From NCBI GenBank assembly GCA_047633175.1, contig JBLIEQ010000015.1:34734-98733 (forward strand): 64,000 nucleotides of DNA, given 5' to 3'. Shown here piece by piece: positions 1 through 7,594 of this stretch (within the stretch, counting starts at the first letter, position 1; every line of letters begins with the position of its first letter). The stretch is from Motiliproteus sp047633175 (GTDB lineage Bacteria > Pseudomonadota > Gammaproteobacteria > Pseudomonadales > Balneatricaceae). The notes under the pieces are model-generated. The model worked only from the letters and a program-made list of their open reading frames with translations. It did not search any database and was not told the DNA's origin. Made by a program: the position numbers and the translations under genes.

Positions 1-1311
1 GTCTGCGGGATGACGGTTTACGACTTCTGTCATCTGGGGCATGCCCGAGTGTTGGTGGCGTTCGACGTGATCACCCGTTATCTGCGGAGCAGCGGTTATG
101 CGGTCCACTATGTCCGTAATATCACCGATGTTGACGACAAGATTATTCGGCGTGCCCATGAAAACGGCGAGAGTTGTGACAACCTGACCGAGCGTTTTAT
201 CGCCGCGATGCACGAAGATGAGGCGCGTCTGGGGGTTATTTCACCCACCGAGGAGCCGCGCGCGACGGCGCATATGCCGCCTATTATCGAGATGGTGCAG
301 ACCCTGATCGACAAGGAGTATGCCTACGCCGCGGCTAATGGTGATGTTTACTACCGGGTGGGCAAGTTCGAAGGTTACGGCAAGCTGACTAACCGAAAAT
401 TGGAGGATATGCAGGCCGGGGCCAGGGTCGAGATTAATGTCCAAAAAGAGAATCCGTTCGATTTTGTGTTGTGGAAGGCGGCCAAGGCGGGAGAGGTCAG
501 TTGGGACTCACCCTGGGGCAAGGGGCGTCCGGGTTGGCATATAGAGTGTTCGGCGATGTCCAAATGCTGTCTGGGGGATACCTTTGACATCCATGGCGGC
601 GGTCCGGATCTGCCCTTCCCGCACCATGAGAATGAGATCGCGCAGAGCGAGGCGGCCAACGGCGTGACCTTCGTGAATACCTGGATGCATGCCGGCGCGG
701 TTCGAGTCAATAAAGAGAAGATGTCCAAATCGTTGGGCAACTTTTTCACTATCCGTGACATTCTCGACAGCTACGATCCCGAAGTGGTGCGCTATTTCTT
801 AACCCTGGGTCACTACCGTAGTCAGATCGATTACTCCGAAGAGAGTCTAAAAGAGGCACGCGGCGCGTTGGATCGCTTTTATCACGCACTCCGTGGTCTT
901 GACGTGGTCACCGAAGGTGCTTCCGAGAACGATTTTGATGCGCGCTTTAAGGCCGCGATGGATGATGACTTTAACAGCGCCGGCGCGGTAGCGGTACTGT
1001 TTGAGCTTGCCCGCGAGATCAATCGGCTTAAAGAGCAGGACAGGGCGCAGGCCTCACGGCTTGCAGCCCAGTTGCGGCGTCTGGGGGCGGTGCTGGGGTT
1101 GCTACAGCAGGATCCTCAGGCCTATCTGCAGGGCGCTCAGGACGAAGAGGGTCCTGCGGCTGCTGAGATCCAAGCGCTGATAGCGCAGCGTGCCGAGGCT
1201 AAAAAATCGCGCGACTTTGCCGGTGCCGATGCGATTCGTGAAGCGCTGAAAGTACAGGGCATTATTCTGGATGATAGCCGTGAGGGGACCACCTGGCGGC
1301 GCGAAGGGTAA
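1..1311 (+). CDS. cysS: Cysteinyl-tRNA synthetase, 5'-truncated by window edge
   Basis: Charges tRNA-Cys with cysteine in the cytoplasm (class I aminoacyl-tRNA synthetase). The reading frame is open from base 1 (Val-Cys-Gly-Met-Thr-Val-Tyr). In the family this segment follows about 27 N-terminal residues, so the start codon lies before the window. The HIGH-type motif reads His-Leu-Gly-His at 31-42 and the KMSKS loop is intact at 718-732. A Cys in the first codons and the Trp-His-Ile-Glu-Cys stretch near 535-550 are expected zinc ligands of the family. The C-terminal DALR-like helical domain runs to a normal stop at 1309-1311. folD faces it convergently across a repeat-filled gap, the same cysS/folD neighbourhood seen in Pseudomonas. 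Identification is secure; only the 5' end is missing. Confidence 0.97.
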   Translation, partial: VCGMTVYDFCHLGHARVLVAFDVITRYLRSSGYAVHYVRNITDVDDKIIRRAHENGESCDNLTERFIAAMHEDEARLGVISPTEEPRATAHMPPIIEMVQTLIDKEYAYAAANGDVYYRVGKFEGYGKLTNRKLEDMQAGARVEINVQKENPFDFVLWKAAKAGEVSWDSPWGKGRPGWHIECSAMSKCCLGDTFDIHGGGPDLPFPHHENEIAQSEAANGVTFVNTWMHAGAVRVNKEKMSKSLGNFFTIRDILDSYDPEVVRYFLTLGHYRSQIDYSEESLKEARGALDRFYHALRGLDVVTEGASENDFDARFKAAMDDDFNSAGAVAVLFELAREINRLKEQDRAQASRLAAQLRRLGAVLGLLQQDPQAYLQGAQDEEGPAAAEIQALIAQRAEAKKSRDFAGADAIREALKVQGIILDDSREGTTWRREG

Positions 1312-1319
1312 GAGGCTCC

Positions 1320-1600
1320 TCAGGCCTGTGGGTTAGGCTTCAGCCTGACAATCGCTGCACCTTGCCAGCACTGTCGGACTACTTTCTACCCACAGCGGGC
1401 ACTATGCTGGCATTGTCGGACTAAAGTCCGACCCACCGGGGTGTGCTTTTGTGGGCTAGGCTTTAGCCTGACAGCTTGTTTGCAGCAGAGCGCGAGTTGT
1501 CGGAATACCCTATATGGGAACGGATGGCGAACCGCAGAAGCGCGCCTGTTGCAGGAGCCTTCAGCTGCCTGCAAGCAGGCTCCCACAGGGCAGGCTGCTA
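1320..1600. repeat. REP-like dispersed palindromic repeat cluster
   Basis: The cysS-folD gap holds several short inverted modules. They include cctgtgggt...ttcagcctgac, two copies of a tgtcggact...agtccgac module near 1370-1440, and gcaggagccttcagctgcct with aagcaggctcccacaggg near 1548-1592. The same modules recur at 25437-25690, 28560-28735, 34768-34830, 48855-48975, 54884-55025 and elsewhere in this window. The short frames here are products of the palindromes, not genes. Confidence 0.75.
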
Positions 1601-2455
1601 GCCCTGGTGGAGCTCGTTTGCCGCGAACAGGGTGTTTTCCATCAGCGTGGCCACAGTCATAGGGCCGACACCGCCCGGTACCGGGGTGATCCAGCCCGCG
1701 CGTTCTGCGGCGGTCTTGAATTCAATATCGCCGGTCAATTTACCGTTTTCCATGCGGTTGATGCCGATATCGATCACGATCGCTCCCGGTTTTATCCACT
1801 CGCCTTTAACCAGGCCGGGTTTGCCGACGCCGACAACGACGATATCCGCCTGGGCTACCTTCTGATCGAGATTGCGGGTAAAGCGGTGGGCGGTGGTGAC
1901 CGTAACGCCTGCCAGCAGTAGTTCCAGTGCCATGGGCCGGCCGACAATGTTGGATACGCCCACGACGCAGGCGTCGAGGCCGCGGATGGCAACGCCCGTA
2001 GATTCCAGTAGAGTCATCACCCCCTTGGGGGTGCAGGGGCGCAGCAGTGGCATGCGCTGGACCAGTCGGCCTATGTTGTAGGGGTGAAAGCCGTCGACAT
2101 CTTTGTCGGGATGGATTCTTTCGAGGACGAGGTTGGCATCCAGGTGTTCAGGCAGTGGCAGCTGGACCAGGATGCCGTCAATATCAGGCCGGTTGTTGAG
2201 TTCATCGACAAGCGCCAGCAGTGCTTGCTGCGAGGTAGAGTCGGGGAGGTCGAACGCGGTGGAGTGGATCCCCACCTCCTCGCAGGCGCGGCGCTTGTGG
2301 CTAACATAAACCTGTGAGGCGGGATCGCCACCGATAAGTATGACGGCAAGCCCTGGTGCTCTTTTACCCTGATCCAGACGTGTCTGGACGCCTGCTTTAA
2401 CTTGCTGTCTAACGGTTGAGGCGATCCGTTTGCCGTCGATGATCTGTGCGCTCAT
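1598..2455 (-). CDS. folD: Methylenetetrahydrofolate dehydrogenase / cyclohydrolase FolD
   Basis: Bifunctional cytoplasmic enzyme of one-carbon metabolism. It oxidises 5,10-methylene-THF to methenyl-THF with NADP and hydrolyses that to 10-formyl-THF. At 285 residues it has the normal family length. The catalytic lysine lies in the segment Tyr-Val-Ser-His-Lys (Lys54), followed by Arg-Arg-Ala-Cys-Glu-Glu, as in the E. coli enzyme. The dinucleotide-binding half contains Gly-Val-Ser-Asn-Ile-Val-Gly-Arg-Pro, and the C-terminal signature Thr-Pro-Val-Pro-Gly-Gly-Val-Gly-Pro-Met-Thr is complete. It faces cysS convergently and is divergent from the tRNA cluster. Start chosen at the first Met, which begins the conserved MSAQIIDGK segment. 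Confidence 0.97.
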   Translation of the reverse strand: MSAQIIDGKRIASTVRQQVKAGVQTRLDQGKRAPGLAVILIGGDPASQVYVSHKRRACEEVGIHSTAFDLPDSTSQQALLALVDELNNRPDIDGILVQLPLPEHLDANLVLERIHPDKDVDGFHPYNIGRLVQRMPLLRPCTPKGVMTLLESTGVAIRGLDACVVGVSNIVGRPMALELLLAGVTVTTAHRFTRNLDQKVAQADIVVVGVGKPGLVKGEWIKPGAIVIDIGINRMENGKLTGDIEFKTAAERAGWITPVPGGVGPMTVATLMENTLFAANELHQG

Positions 2456-2631
2456 AAAGCCTGCCTTAGTGCCTTGGTGCTGGTGACTGGGAGAAAGGGG
2501 CTGATTTTCGCACGTCTGTCGGGTAAGGCAAAGTAGGGGGGAGTGATTAGCGAGGCTGGTATTCTCGCCTCGGTCCAGCGGAGTCGTTTTGCGTGGAGAG
2601 CGCTGACAGTGCGAAAGGCTGGTAAAAGAGG

Positions 2632-2660
2632 TTGACCTGCTAAAATCTCATCTGTAAGAT
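2632..2660 (+). promoter_or_regulatory. Sigma-70-type promoter of tRNA-Pro
   Basis: TTGACC (2632-2637), a 17-base spacer, then TAAGAT (2655-2660), about 42 bases ahead of the mature tRNA-Pro. Hexamers and spacing are close to consensus and no other promoter candidate lies between folD and the tRNA. Confidence 0.7.
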
Positions 2661-2702
2661 TCGCACCTCGTTGAGGCAACACTCAGTTGCTGCAAGGATG
2701 TT

Positions 2703-2779
2703 CGGGGTATAGCGCAGTCCGGTAGCGCGCCTGCTTTGGGAGCAGGATGTCGGGAGTTCGAATCTCTCTACCCCGACCA
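2703..2779 (+). tRNA. tRNA-Pro (anticodon TGG)
   Basis: A complete cloverleaf of 77 bases. The acceptor stem CGGGGTA pairs with TACCCCG, the discriminator is A, and CCA is encoded. The anticodon stem CCTGC/GCAGG carries loop TTTGGGA, giving anticodon TGG. The T arm has the GTTCGAATC pattern. It is the first of four tRNAs between folD and tig. Confidence 0.97.
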
Positions 2780-2924
2780 AATCTTATTCAGTATCACTGG
2801 GTAAGATACAGGTCTATCCATGCGTTCTTATACATCGTAGGTCACAGGTTATTACCTATACCTGGATTAGTACGCATTATCACACTATAGTTTCAGCGTT
2901 ATGCTTTTAGCGTACAGTTGTAGT

Positions 2925-2998
2925 GGGGGTATAGCTCAGTTGGATAGAGCACCGCCCTTCTAAGGCGGTGGTCGAGGGTTCGAATCCTTCTGCCCCTA
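2925..2998 (+). tRNA. tRNA-Arg (anticodon TCT), CCA not encoded
   Basis: Acceptor GGGGGTA pairs with TGCCCCT, with G-U at the first pair and a U-G at the sixth. D arm GCTCAGTTGGATAGAGC, anticodon stem CCGCC/GGCGG, loop CTTCTAA (anticodon TCT), T arm GAGGG-TTCGAAT-CCTTC. The discriminator A at 2998 is followed by TTT, so the 3' CCA is not encoded, unlike the three neighbouring tRNAs. It must be added by CCA-adding enzyme. Identity matches E. coli tRNA-Arg(TCT). Confidence 0.93.
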
Positions 2999-3273
2999 TT
3001 TTCCTTGAAGCGTTGTTCTTCATTTATCTATATTTATCCTTTCCCCAGGTCTGCCATGAGCAGATTTTTTTTCGTCTTTTTTTTGTACTAGTTATGTTGA
3101 ATGGCTTGAGCGAGTCACGCTGTCCTGAGTGCTACGCGAGCATAAGTATTGCCGACGATGATGGGTCCCGAAAAAGAGAGATGCTCTTTAGGATAATATC
3201 CAGTTATGAAAGCCTGTCCTCGGTCCGTAATGGCTGTCGACACATTTCATTGTGCATCAGCTGCACTTAGCTG
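2999..3273. other. Non-coding gap between tRNA-Arg and the tRNA-His promoter
   Basis: About 275 bases of AT-leaning sequence in which I see no gene. The 100-residue frame crossing it starts inside the tRNA-Arg gene, has no ribosome-binding site and resembles nothing, so it is not called. Confidence 0.6.
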
Positions 3274-3302
3274 TTGACTTGGTATCGGGGCTCTCCTAAT
3301 AT
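3274..3302 (+). promoter_or_regulatory. Strong sigma-70-type promoter of the tRNA-His/Leu unit
   Basis: TTGACT (3274-3279), a 17-base spacer, TAATAT (3297-3302), then a GC-rich discriminator (acgccccg) of the kind associated with stringently controlled stable-RNA promoters. Transcription would start near 3309, leaving a leader of about 180 bases before tRNA-His in which I see no gene. Confidence 0.65.
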
Positions 3303-3491
3303 ACGCCCCGTACTTAAGCAGACAGGGGCAACCCTGCTGGATGAGGACAGTAAGAGGTTTTTGATCTTACAATGCAGTGTTACGGCTTTATCTGTATTCA
3401 GTCAGTCAGTTAGTTGGGCGTCTGTTTAAAGTACAGAAACAGGTTCGAGCTCTGTAGGGCGTACTCCAGGGTACCCCGAGCATTGATTAAT

Positions 3492-3568
3492 GGTGGGCGT
3501 AGCTCAGTTGGTAGAGCCCCGGATTGTGATTCCGGTGGTCGTGGGTTCGAGCCCCATCGTCCACCCCA
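3492..3568 (+). tRNA. tRNA-His (anticodon GTG)
   Basis: Begins with the extra G at position -1 (3492) that marks tRNA-His. Acceptor GTGGGCG pairs with CGTCCAC, the discriminator is C and CCA is encoded. The anticodon loop ATTGTGATT within CCGG...CCGG gives GTG. Seventeen bases separate it from tRNA-Leu, so the two are probably cotranscribed. Confidence 0.97.
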
Positions 3569-3585
3569 ATCAGTGTAATGTTTTA

Positions 3586-3670
3586 GCGGACGTGGTGAAA
3601 TTGGTAGACACGCCAGGTTTAGGTCCTGGTGCCGCAAGGTGTGAGAGTTCGAGTCTCTCCGTCCGCACCA
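3586..3670 (+). tRNA. tRNA-Leu (anticodon TAG)
   Basis: Class II tRNA of 85 bases with a long variable arm (tgccgcaaggtg). Acceptor GCGGACG pairs with CGTCCGC, followed by ACCA. The anticodon stem CCAGG/CCTGG holds loop TTTAGGT, anticodon TAG. It is the last tRNA before tig. Confidence 0.97.
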
Positions 3671-3896
3671 TTCTTAATTATCTAGCAACTCCCCCTCTTT
3701 TTATCTTCTTATAGTTTTTTCTTCGGCTTCATTGTGAATATAGTGTTTTGGCGAGCATGAATAATGCTTGAGATGCTTGACTCTATAGCTCGTATAGCTG
3801 AGAATTTCGTCCTTTTAAATTTGGCTCTTTGTAGTCATACGCGAGCTGTGCTTCATGTTGATCGGCCGCGTGATAACTCTTTTGTGAGGAACATCC

Positions 3897-5255
3897 ATGC
3901 AAGTTTCTGTTGAAGCGACTTCTCCCCTTGAGCGCCAGATGACGATCACGGTGCCTGCTGAGCGGATCGAGAATGATGTCACTAGTCGGTTAAAACAGAC
4001 AGCGCGCACCGCTCGTATCGACGGTTTTCGCCCAGGTAAGGTACCCATGAAGGTGCTCAAGAGTCGTTATGGCGCGGGCGTTCGTCAGGAGGTACTGGGT
4101 GAGGTGATCCAGAGCTCTTTTTATGAGGCGATCACTCAAGAGAAATTAAAGCCTGCAGGTGGCCCGAGTATCGAGCCTAAGCAATCCAATGAGGGTGAAG
4201 ATTTTCAATACGTCGCTACGTTTGAAGTCTATCCTGTTATTGAATTGGCTGATTTCGGTACTGTCGACATTACTAAAGAGACCTCTGCGGTCGCTGATGC
4301 TGACGTCGAAGAGATGGTAGAGACGTTACGTAAGCAGCAGTCCGGTTGGAATAAGGTTGACCGAGCGGCGGCTGAGGGTGATCAGGTTAATATCGATTTC
4401 GAAGGCTTCAAAGAAGGTGTCGCTTTTGAGGGTGGTAAGGCCGCAGCACACGAGCTGGTCCTAGGCTCCAATACGATGATTCCGGGCTTTGAAAGCGGTT
4501 TGATCGGCCAAGTTCCCGGCGCTGAGCTGGAGTTGGCGGTGACGTTTCCTGAGGATTACCAGTCTGCGGATCTGGCGGGACAGGTCGTTACCTTTAATGT
4601 GAAGGTAAATACTGTTTCTGAGCCTGAGCTGCCCGAGTTGAATGCTGAGTTCTTCTCCAAGTTTGGTATCGATAAGATCGATGTTGAGGGTTTTAAGGTA
4701 GAGATTCGCAAGAATATGGAGCGCGAAGTTAAGCAGGCGCTGCAGGCCAAACTGAAAAATTCGGTGCTTAATGCCCTGGTCGATATCAATAAGATTGCTG
4801 TGCCTAAGGCGCTCTCCGATGGCGAGATCGATCGTTTACGTGATCAGGCGGTAAAGCAGTTTGGTGGTGAGACGGGTGTTGATGCCAGTGCGCTTCCAGC
4901 CGAGCTGTTTTCTGAGCAGGCAACGCGTCGTGTTGCTATCGGTCTGCTGGTTGGTGAACTGATTCACAGCAATGGTTTAAAGGCGGATGCCGAGCGTGTG
5001 CGCAGCACAGTCGAAGAGATGGCCGATACGTATCAGGAACCTCAGGAAGTGATCGACTATTACTACGGTAATGCCGATCAACTAGCTCAGGTCGAGGCCT
5101 TGGTGCTGGAAGATCAGGTTGTGGATCTGCTGGTTTCACAGGCGAGCGTTACCGAGATCGCTATCGGTTATCAGGATGCGATCAAGCCGGCACAGCCTTC
5201 GTCTGCAGCGGCTGAGTCCGAAGAAGTGGAAGAAAAAACAGTAGCAGCAGAGTAA
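3897..5255 (+). CDS. tig: Trigger factor (ribosome-bound chaperone and prolyl isomerase)
   Basis: Binds the ribosome exit tunnel through ribosomal protein L23 and shelters nascent chains; its central domain has peptidyl-prolyl isomerase activity. At 452 residues it is slightly longer than the E. coli protein (432). The ribosome-docking signature Gly-Phe-Arg-Pro-Gly-Lys-Val-Pro lies at residues 43-50, the same place as in E. coli. An FKBP-type domain spans roughly residues 155-245, followed by the helical C-terminal arms and an acidic tail (Glu-Glu-Val-Glu-Glu). The start has GTGAGGA just upstream. It heads the conserved tig-clpP-clpX-lon order, but a terminator at 5307-5340 separates it from clpP. 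Confidence 0.98.
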   Translation: MQVSVEATSPLERQMTITVPAERIENDVTSRLKQTARTARIDGFRPGKVPMKVLKSRYGAGVRQEVLGEVIQSSFYEAITQEKLKPAGGPSIEPKQSNEGEDFQYVATFEVYPVIELADFGTVDITKETSAVADADVEEMVETLRKQQSGWNKVDRAAAEGDQVNIDFEGFKEGVAFEGGKAAAHELVLGSNTMIPGFESGLIGQVPGAELELAVTFPEDYQSADLAGQVVTFNVKVNTVSEPELPELNAEFFSKFGIDKIDVEGFKVEIRKNMEREVKQALQAKLKNSVLNALVDINKIAVPKALSDGEIDRLRDQAVKQFGGETGVDASALPAELFSEQATRRVAIGLLVGELIHSNGLKADAERVRSTVEEMADTYQEPQEVIDYYYGNADQLAQVEALVLEDQVVDLLVSQASVTEIAIGYQDAIKPAQPSSAAAESEEVEEKTVAAE

Positions 5256-5306
5256 CTTTGCGTTTTAGTCATTGACCGGGACGGACTCGGTTGATACTTA
5301 TACGGA

Positions 5307-5340
5307 CGGTAGCCGGCGTAACCGCCGCCTGCCGTTTTTT
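5307..5340 (+). terminator. Rho-independent terminator after tig
   Basis: A 12-base stem (cggtagccggcg with cgccgcctgccg; one mismatch and one G-U), loop taac, then TTTTTT at 5335-5340. It lies in the 154-base tig-clpP gap and implies that clpP has its own promoter or depends on readthrough. Confidence 0.8.
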
Positions 5341-5409
5341 CGCATTGCAGGTTTGCGCGACGATCGTGCGCATAACGTGGACATGACAAAACAACAGTAA
5401 GGGCAGACT

Positions 5410-6042
5410 ATGCAGAACGGAATTTTCGGCGATAGCGGCAATGTGACTTCAGCGGCGTTGGTGCCGATGGTGGTTGAACAAACTGCACGTGGTGAGCGGT
5501 CGTACGATATCTATTCGCGGTTGCTTAAAGAGCGAGTGATATTCCTCGTAGGTCAGGTGGAAGATCATATGGCCAACCTGGTTGTGGCGCAGCTGTTATT
5601 CCTTGAAGCAGAAAATCCGGATAAAGATATCCATCTCTATATCAACTCCCCGGGCGGCTCGGTGACTGCGGGTCTGGCCATTTATGACACCATGCAGTTT
5701 ATCAAGCCGAATGTCAGCACCATGTGTCTCGGCCAAGCTGCTAGCATGGGTGCCCTGCTGTTGGCGGGCGGTGCTGAGGGTAAGCGTTTTTGTCTGCCCA
5801 ACTCACGGATGATGATCCACCAGCCGTTGGGCGGTTATCAGGGCCAGGCGAGCGATATTGAGATACATACCCGTGAAATCCTGACGATCCGGGAAAAATT
5901 AAATCGCATTCTGGCCGGTCATACGGGTCAGGATATAGAGACGATCGCGCAGGATACCGAACGTGATAACTTTATGGATGGCGCAACAGCGGTCAAATAT
6001 GGCCTGATTGATGCGGTCGTGGACAAGCGGGTAAGCGGGTAA
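5410..6042 (+). CDS. clpP: ATP-dependent Clp protease proteolytic subunit
   Basis: Serine peptidase that forms the double-ring proteolytic chamber fed by ClpX, and by ClpA where present. Of 210 residues, the catalytic triad is visible as Ser112 (Gln-Ala-Ala-Ser-Met-Gly), His137 (Met-Ile-His-Gln-Pro) and Asp186 (Asp-Thr-Glu-Arg-Asp), one position off the E. coli numbering. The oligomerisation and oxyanion segment Ser-Pro-Gly-Gly-Ser-Val is intact at 80-84. The N-terminus is expected to be processed as in the family. Followed after 94 bases by clpX, its unfoldase partner. No anomalies seen. Confidence 0.98.
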   Translation: MQNGIFGDSGNVTSAALVPMVVEQTARGERSYDIYSRLLKERVIFLVGQVEDHMANLVVAQLLFLEAENPDKDIHLYINSPGGSVTAGLAIYDTMQFIKPNVSTMCLGQAASMGALLLAGGAEGKRFCLPNSRMMIHQPLGGYQGQASDIEIHTREILTIREKLNRILAGHTGQDIETIAQDTERDNFMDGATAVKYGLIDAVVDKRVSG

Positions 6043-6136
6043 AGCGCTAAGCTGTCCTGTATTGTCGTTGAAAATTTAGGTATGCATCGGTATTTATCAA
6101 CGGATGTGCGCCAGTTAGTGGTTAAGAGGAAGTTGA

Positions 6137-7423
6137 ATGTCTGAGGATATGACCAAAGGTGGTGACGGTAAGCTGCTGTATTGCTCGTTCTGTGGCAAAA
6201 GCCAGGATGAAGTACGCAAGCTGATTGCCGGCCCGTCCGTCTTTATCTGTGATGAGTGCGTCGATCTCTGTAACGATATCATTAGTGAAGAGGTGCAGGA
6301 GGTCGGCGTCGAAGAGGCGGATGATCATCTGCCGATACCCCAGGAGATCAAAGAGTCTCTTGATGAGTATGTTATCGGTCAGGAGAAAGCTAAAAAAGTC
6401 CTGGCAGTGGCGGTCTATAACCACTACAAGCGGCTGCGCTATCAAAACGCTCAGGATGACGTCGAGCTGGGTAAGAGTAATATCCTGTTGATCGGTCCCA
6501 CAGGTAGCGGTAAGACACTGCTTGCCCAGACCCTGGCTCGGTTGTTGAATGTACCTTTTACTATCGCCGATGCGACCACCCTGACTGAAGCGGGTTATGT
6601 AGGCGAGGATGTCGAAAATATCATCCAGAAGCTGCTGCAGAAGTGCGAATACGATGTTGAAAAGGCCCAGATGGGAATTGTCTACATCGATGAGATCGAT
6701 AAGATCTCCCGTAAGTCTGATAACCCGTCCATTACGCGTGATGTCTCGGGCGAAGGTGTACAGCAGGCACTGTTGAAATTGATCGAGGGCACGGTAGCCT
6801 CGGTGCCTCCTCAGGGCGGCCGTAAGCACCCGCAGCAGGAATTCTTGCAGGTTGATACCTCTAACATCCTGTTTATCTGTGGCGGTGCCTTCGCAGGCCT
6901 GGAGAAGGTGATCGAGGCGCGCTCTGAAAAGAGCAGCATCGGTTTCTCTGCTGCCGTTCGCTCCAAGGAGAGCGGAAAGAGTGTTGGCGAAACGCTGATG
7001 GGCATAGAGGCGGAAGATCTGGTTAAATATGGTCTGATCCCTGAGTTCGTGGGTCGCCTGCCGATGATCGCGACACTCACGGAACTGGATGAAGAAGCCC
7101 TGATGCAGATTCTTACCGAGCCCAAGAACGCGCTGACTCGCCAGTATCACAAGCTGTTCGAGATGGAAGGTGTTGATGTCGATTTCCGTGAGGATTCGCT
7201 CAAGGCTATTGCTAAGAAAGCGATGGCGCACAAGACCGGCGCTCGAGGCCTAAGATCCATAATGGAAGCTGCGTTGCTGGATACCATGTTCCAGTTGCCG
7301 TCACTGAGCAATGTCAGCAAGGTCGTGATTGATGCGGGTGTCATAGATGCGGAGTCCGAACCGCTGATGATCTACGCGAATGCCGAGCCTGCTAAAACGT
7401 CAAAGACAGCGCCTGGCGAATAG
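6137..7423 (+). CDS. clpX: ATP-dependent Clp protease ATP-binding subunit ClpX
   Basis: AAA+ unfoldase that recognises ssrA-tagged and other substrates and threads them into ClpP. The 428-residue protein begins with a treble-clef zinc domain whose cysteines are at 16, 19, 38 and 41. Walker A (Gly-Pro-Thr-Gly-Ser-Gly-Lys-Thr) is at 120-127 and Walker B (Val-Tyr-Ile-Asp-Glu-Ile-Asp-Lys) near 182-190. The IGF loop that docks on ClpP is present as Ser-Ile-Gly-Phe-Ser in the segment encoded near 6938-6952. GAGGAA lies just ahead of the ATG. A terminator follows at 7432-7458, so lon is a separate unit. Confidence 0.98.
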   Translation: MSEDMTKGGDGKLLYCSFCGKSQDEVRKLIAGPSVFICDECVDLCNDIISEEVQEVGVEEADDHLPIPQEIKESLDEYVIGQEKAKKVLAVAVYNHYKRLRYQNAQDDVELGKSNILLIGPTGSGKTLLAQTLARLLNVPFTIADATTLTEAGYVGEDVENIIQKLLQKCEYDVEKAQMGIVYIDEIDKISRKSDNPSITRDVSGEGVQQALLKLIEGTVASVPPQGGRKHPQQEFLQVDTSNILFICGGAFAGLEKVIEARSEKSSIGFSAAVRSKESGKSVGETLMGIEAEDLVKYGLIPEFVGRLPMIATLTELDEEALMQILTEPKNALTRQYHKLFEMEGVDVDFREDSLKAIAKKAMAHKTGARGLRSIMEAALLDTMFQLPSLSNVSKVVIDAGVIDAESEPLMIYANAEPAKTSKTAPGE

Positions 7424-7431
7424 GGTTTTAT

Positions 7432-7458
7432 AAAAAAGGGCCGCAAGGGCCCTTTTTT
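7432..7458 (+). terminator. Rho-independent terminator after clpX
   Basis: aaaaaagggcc, loop gcaag, ggccctttttt: an A-run, GC stem and T-run that would work in the + direction and, being nearly symmetric, possibly both ways. It separates the clpX and lon transcription units. Confidence 0.85.
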
Positions 7459-7480
7459 ATTGCCGCAAAGCGTTTGCGGG

Positions 7481-7508
7481 CTTGAAAACTAGCCTGATGC
7501 CCCAATAT
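7481..7508 (+). promoter_or_regulatory. Sigma-32 (heat-shock) promoter of lon
   Basis: CTTGAA at 7481-7486, a 13-base spacer, then CCCCAATAT at 7500-7508. Both boxes agree closely with the RpoH consensus (CTTGAA, 13-15 bases, CCCCAT-T). lon is a known heat-shock gene in gammaproteobacteria. The leader to the ATG at 7595 would be about 80 bases. Confidence 0.75.
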
Positions 7509-7594
7509 TTCTGCCTTTACAGCCTGTCATTGTAGTGTTTTCAACCGCCCGGGAGTGGCTGTCACCTGGGGTATAACTGTCCAGAGGCATTTGT

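Noticed and set aside
2968..3270. A 100-codon frame after tRNA-Arg
   Set aside because: It starts inside the tRNA gene, lacks a ribosome-binding site and has no recognisable protein features.
3435..3475. A T-arm-like segment (acaggttcgagctctgt) suggesting another tRNA before tRNA-His
   Set aside because: No matching acceptor, D or anticodon arms can be built around it.
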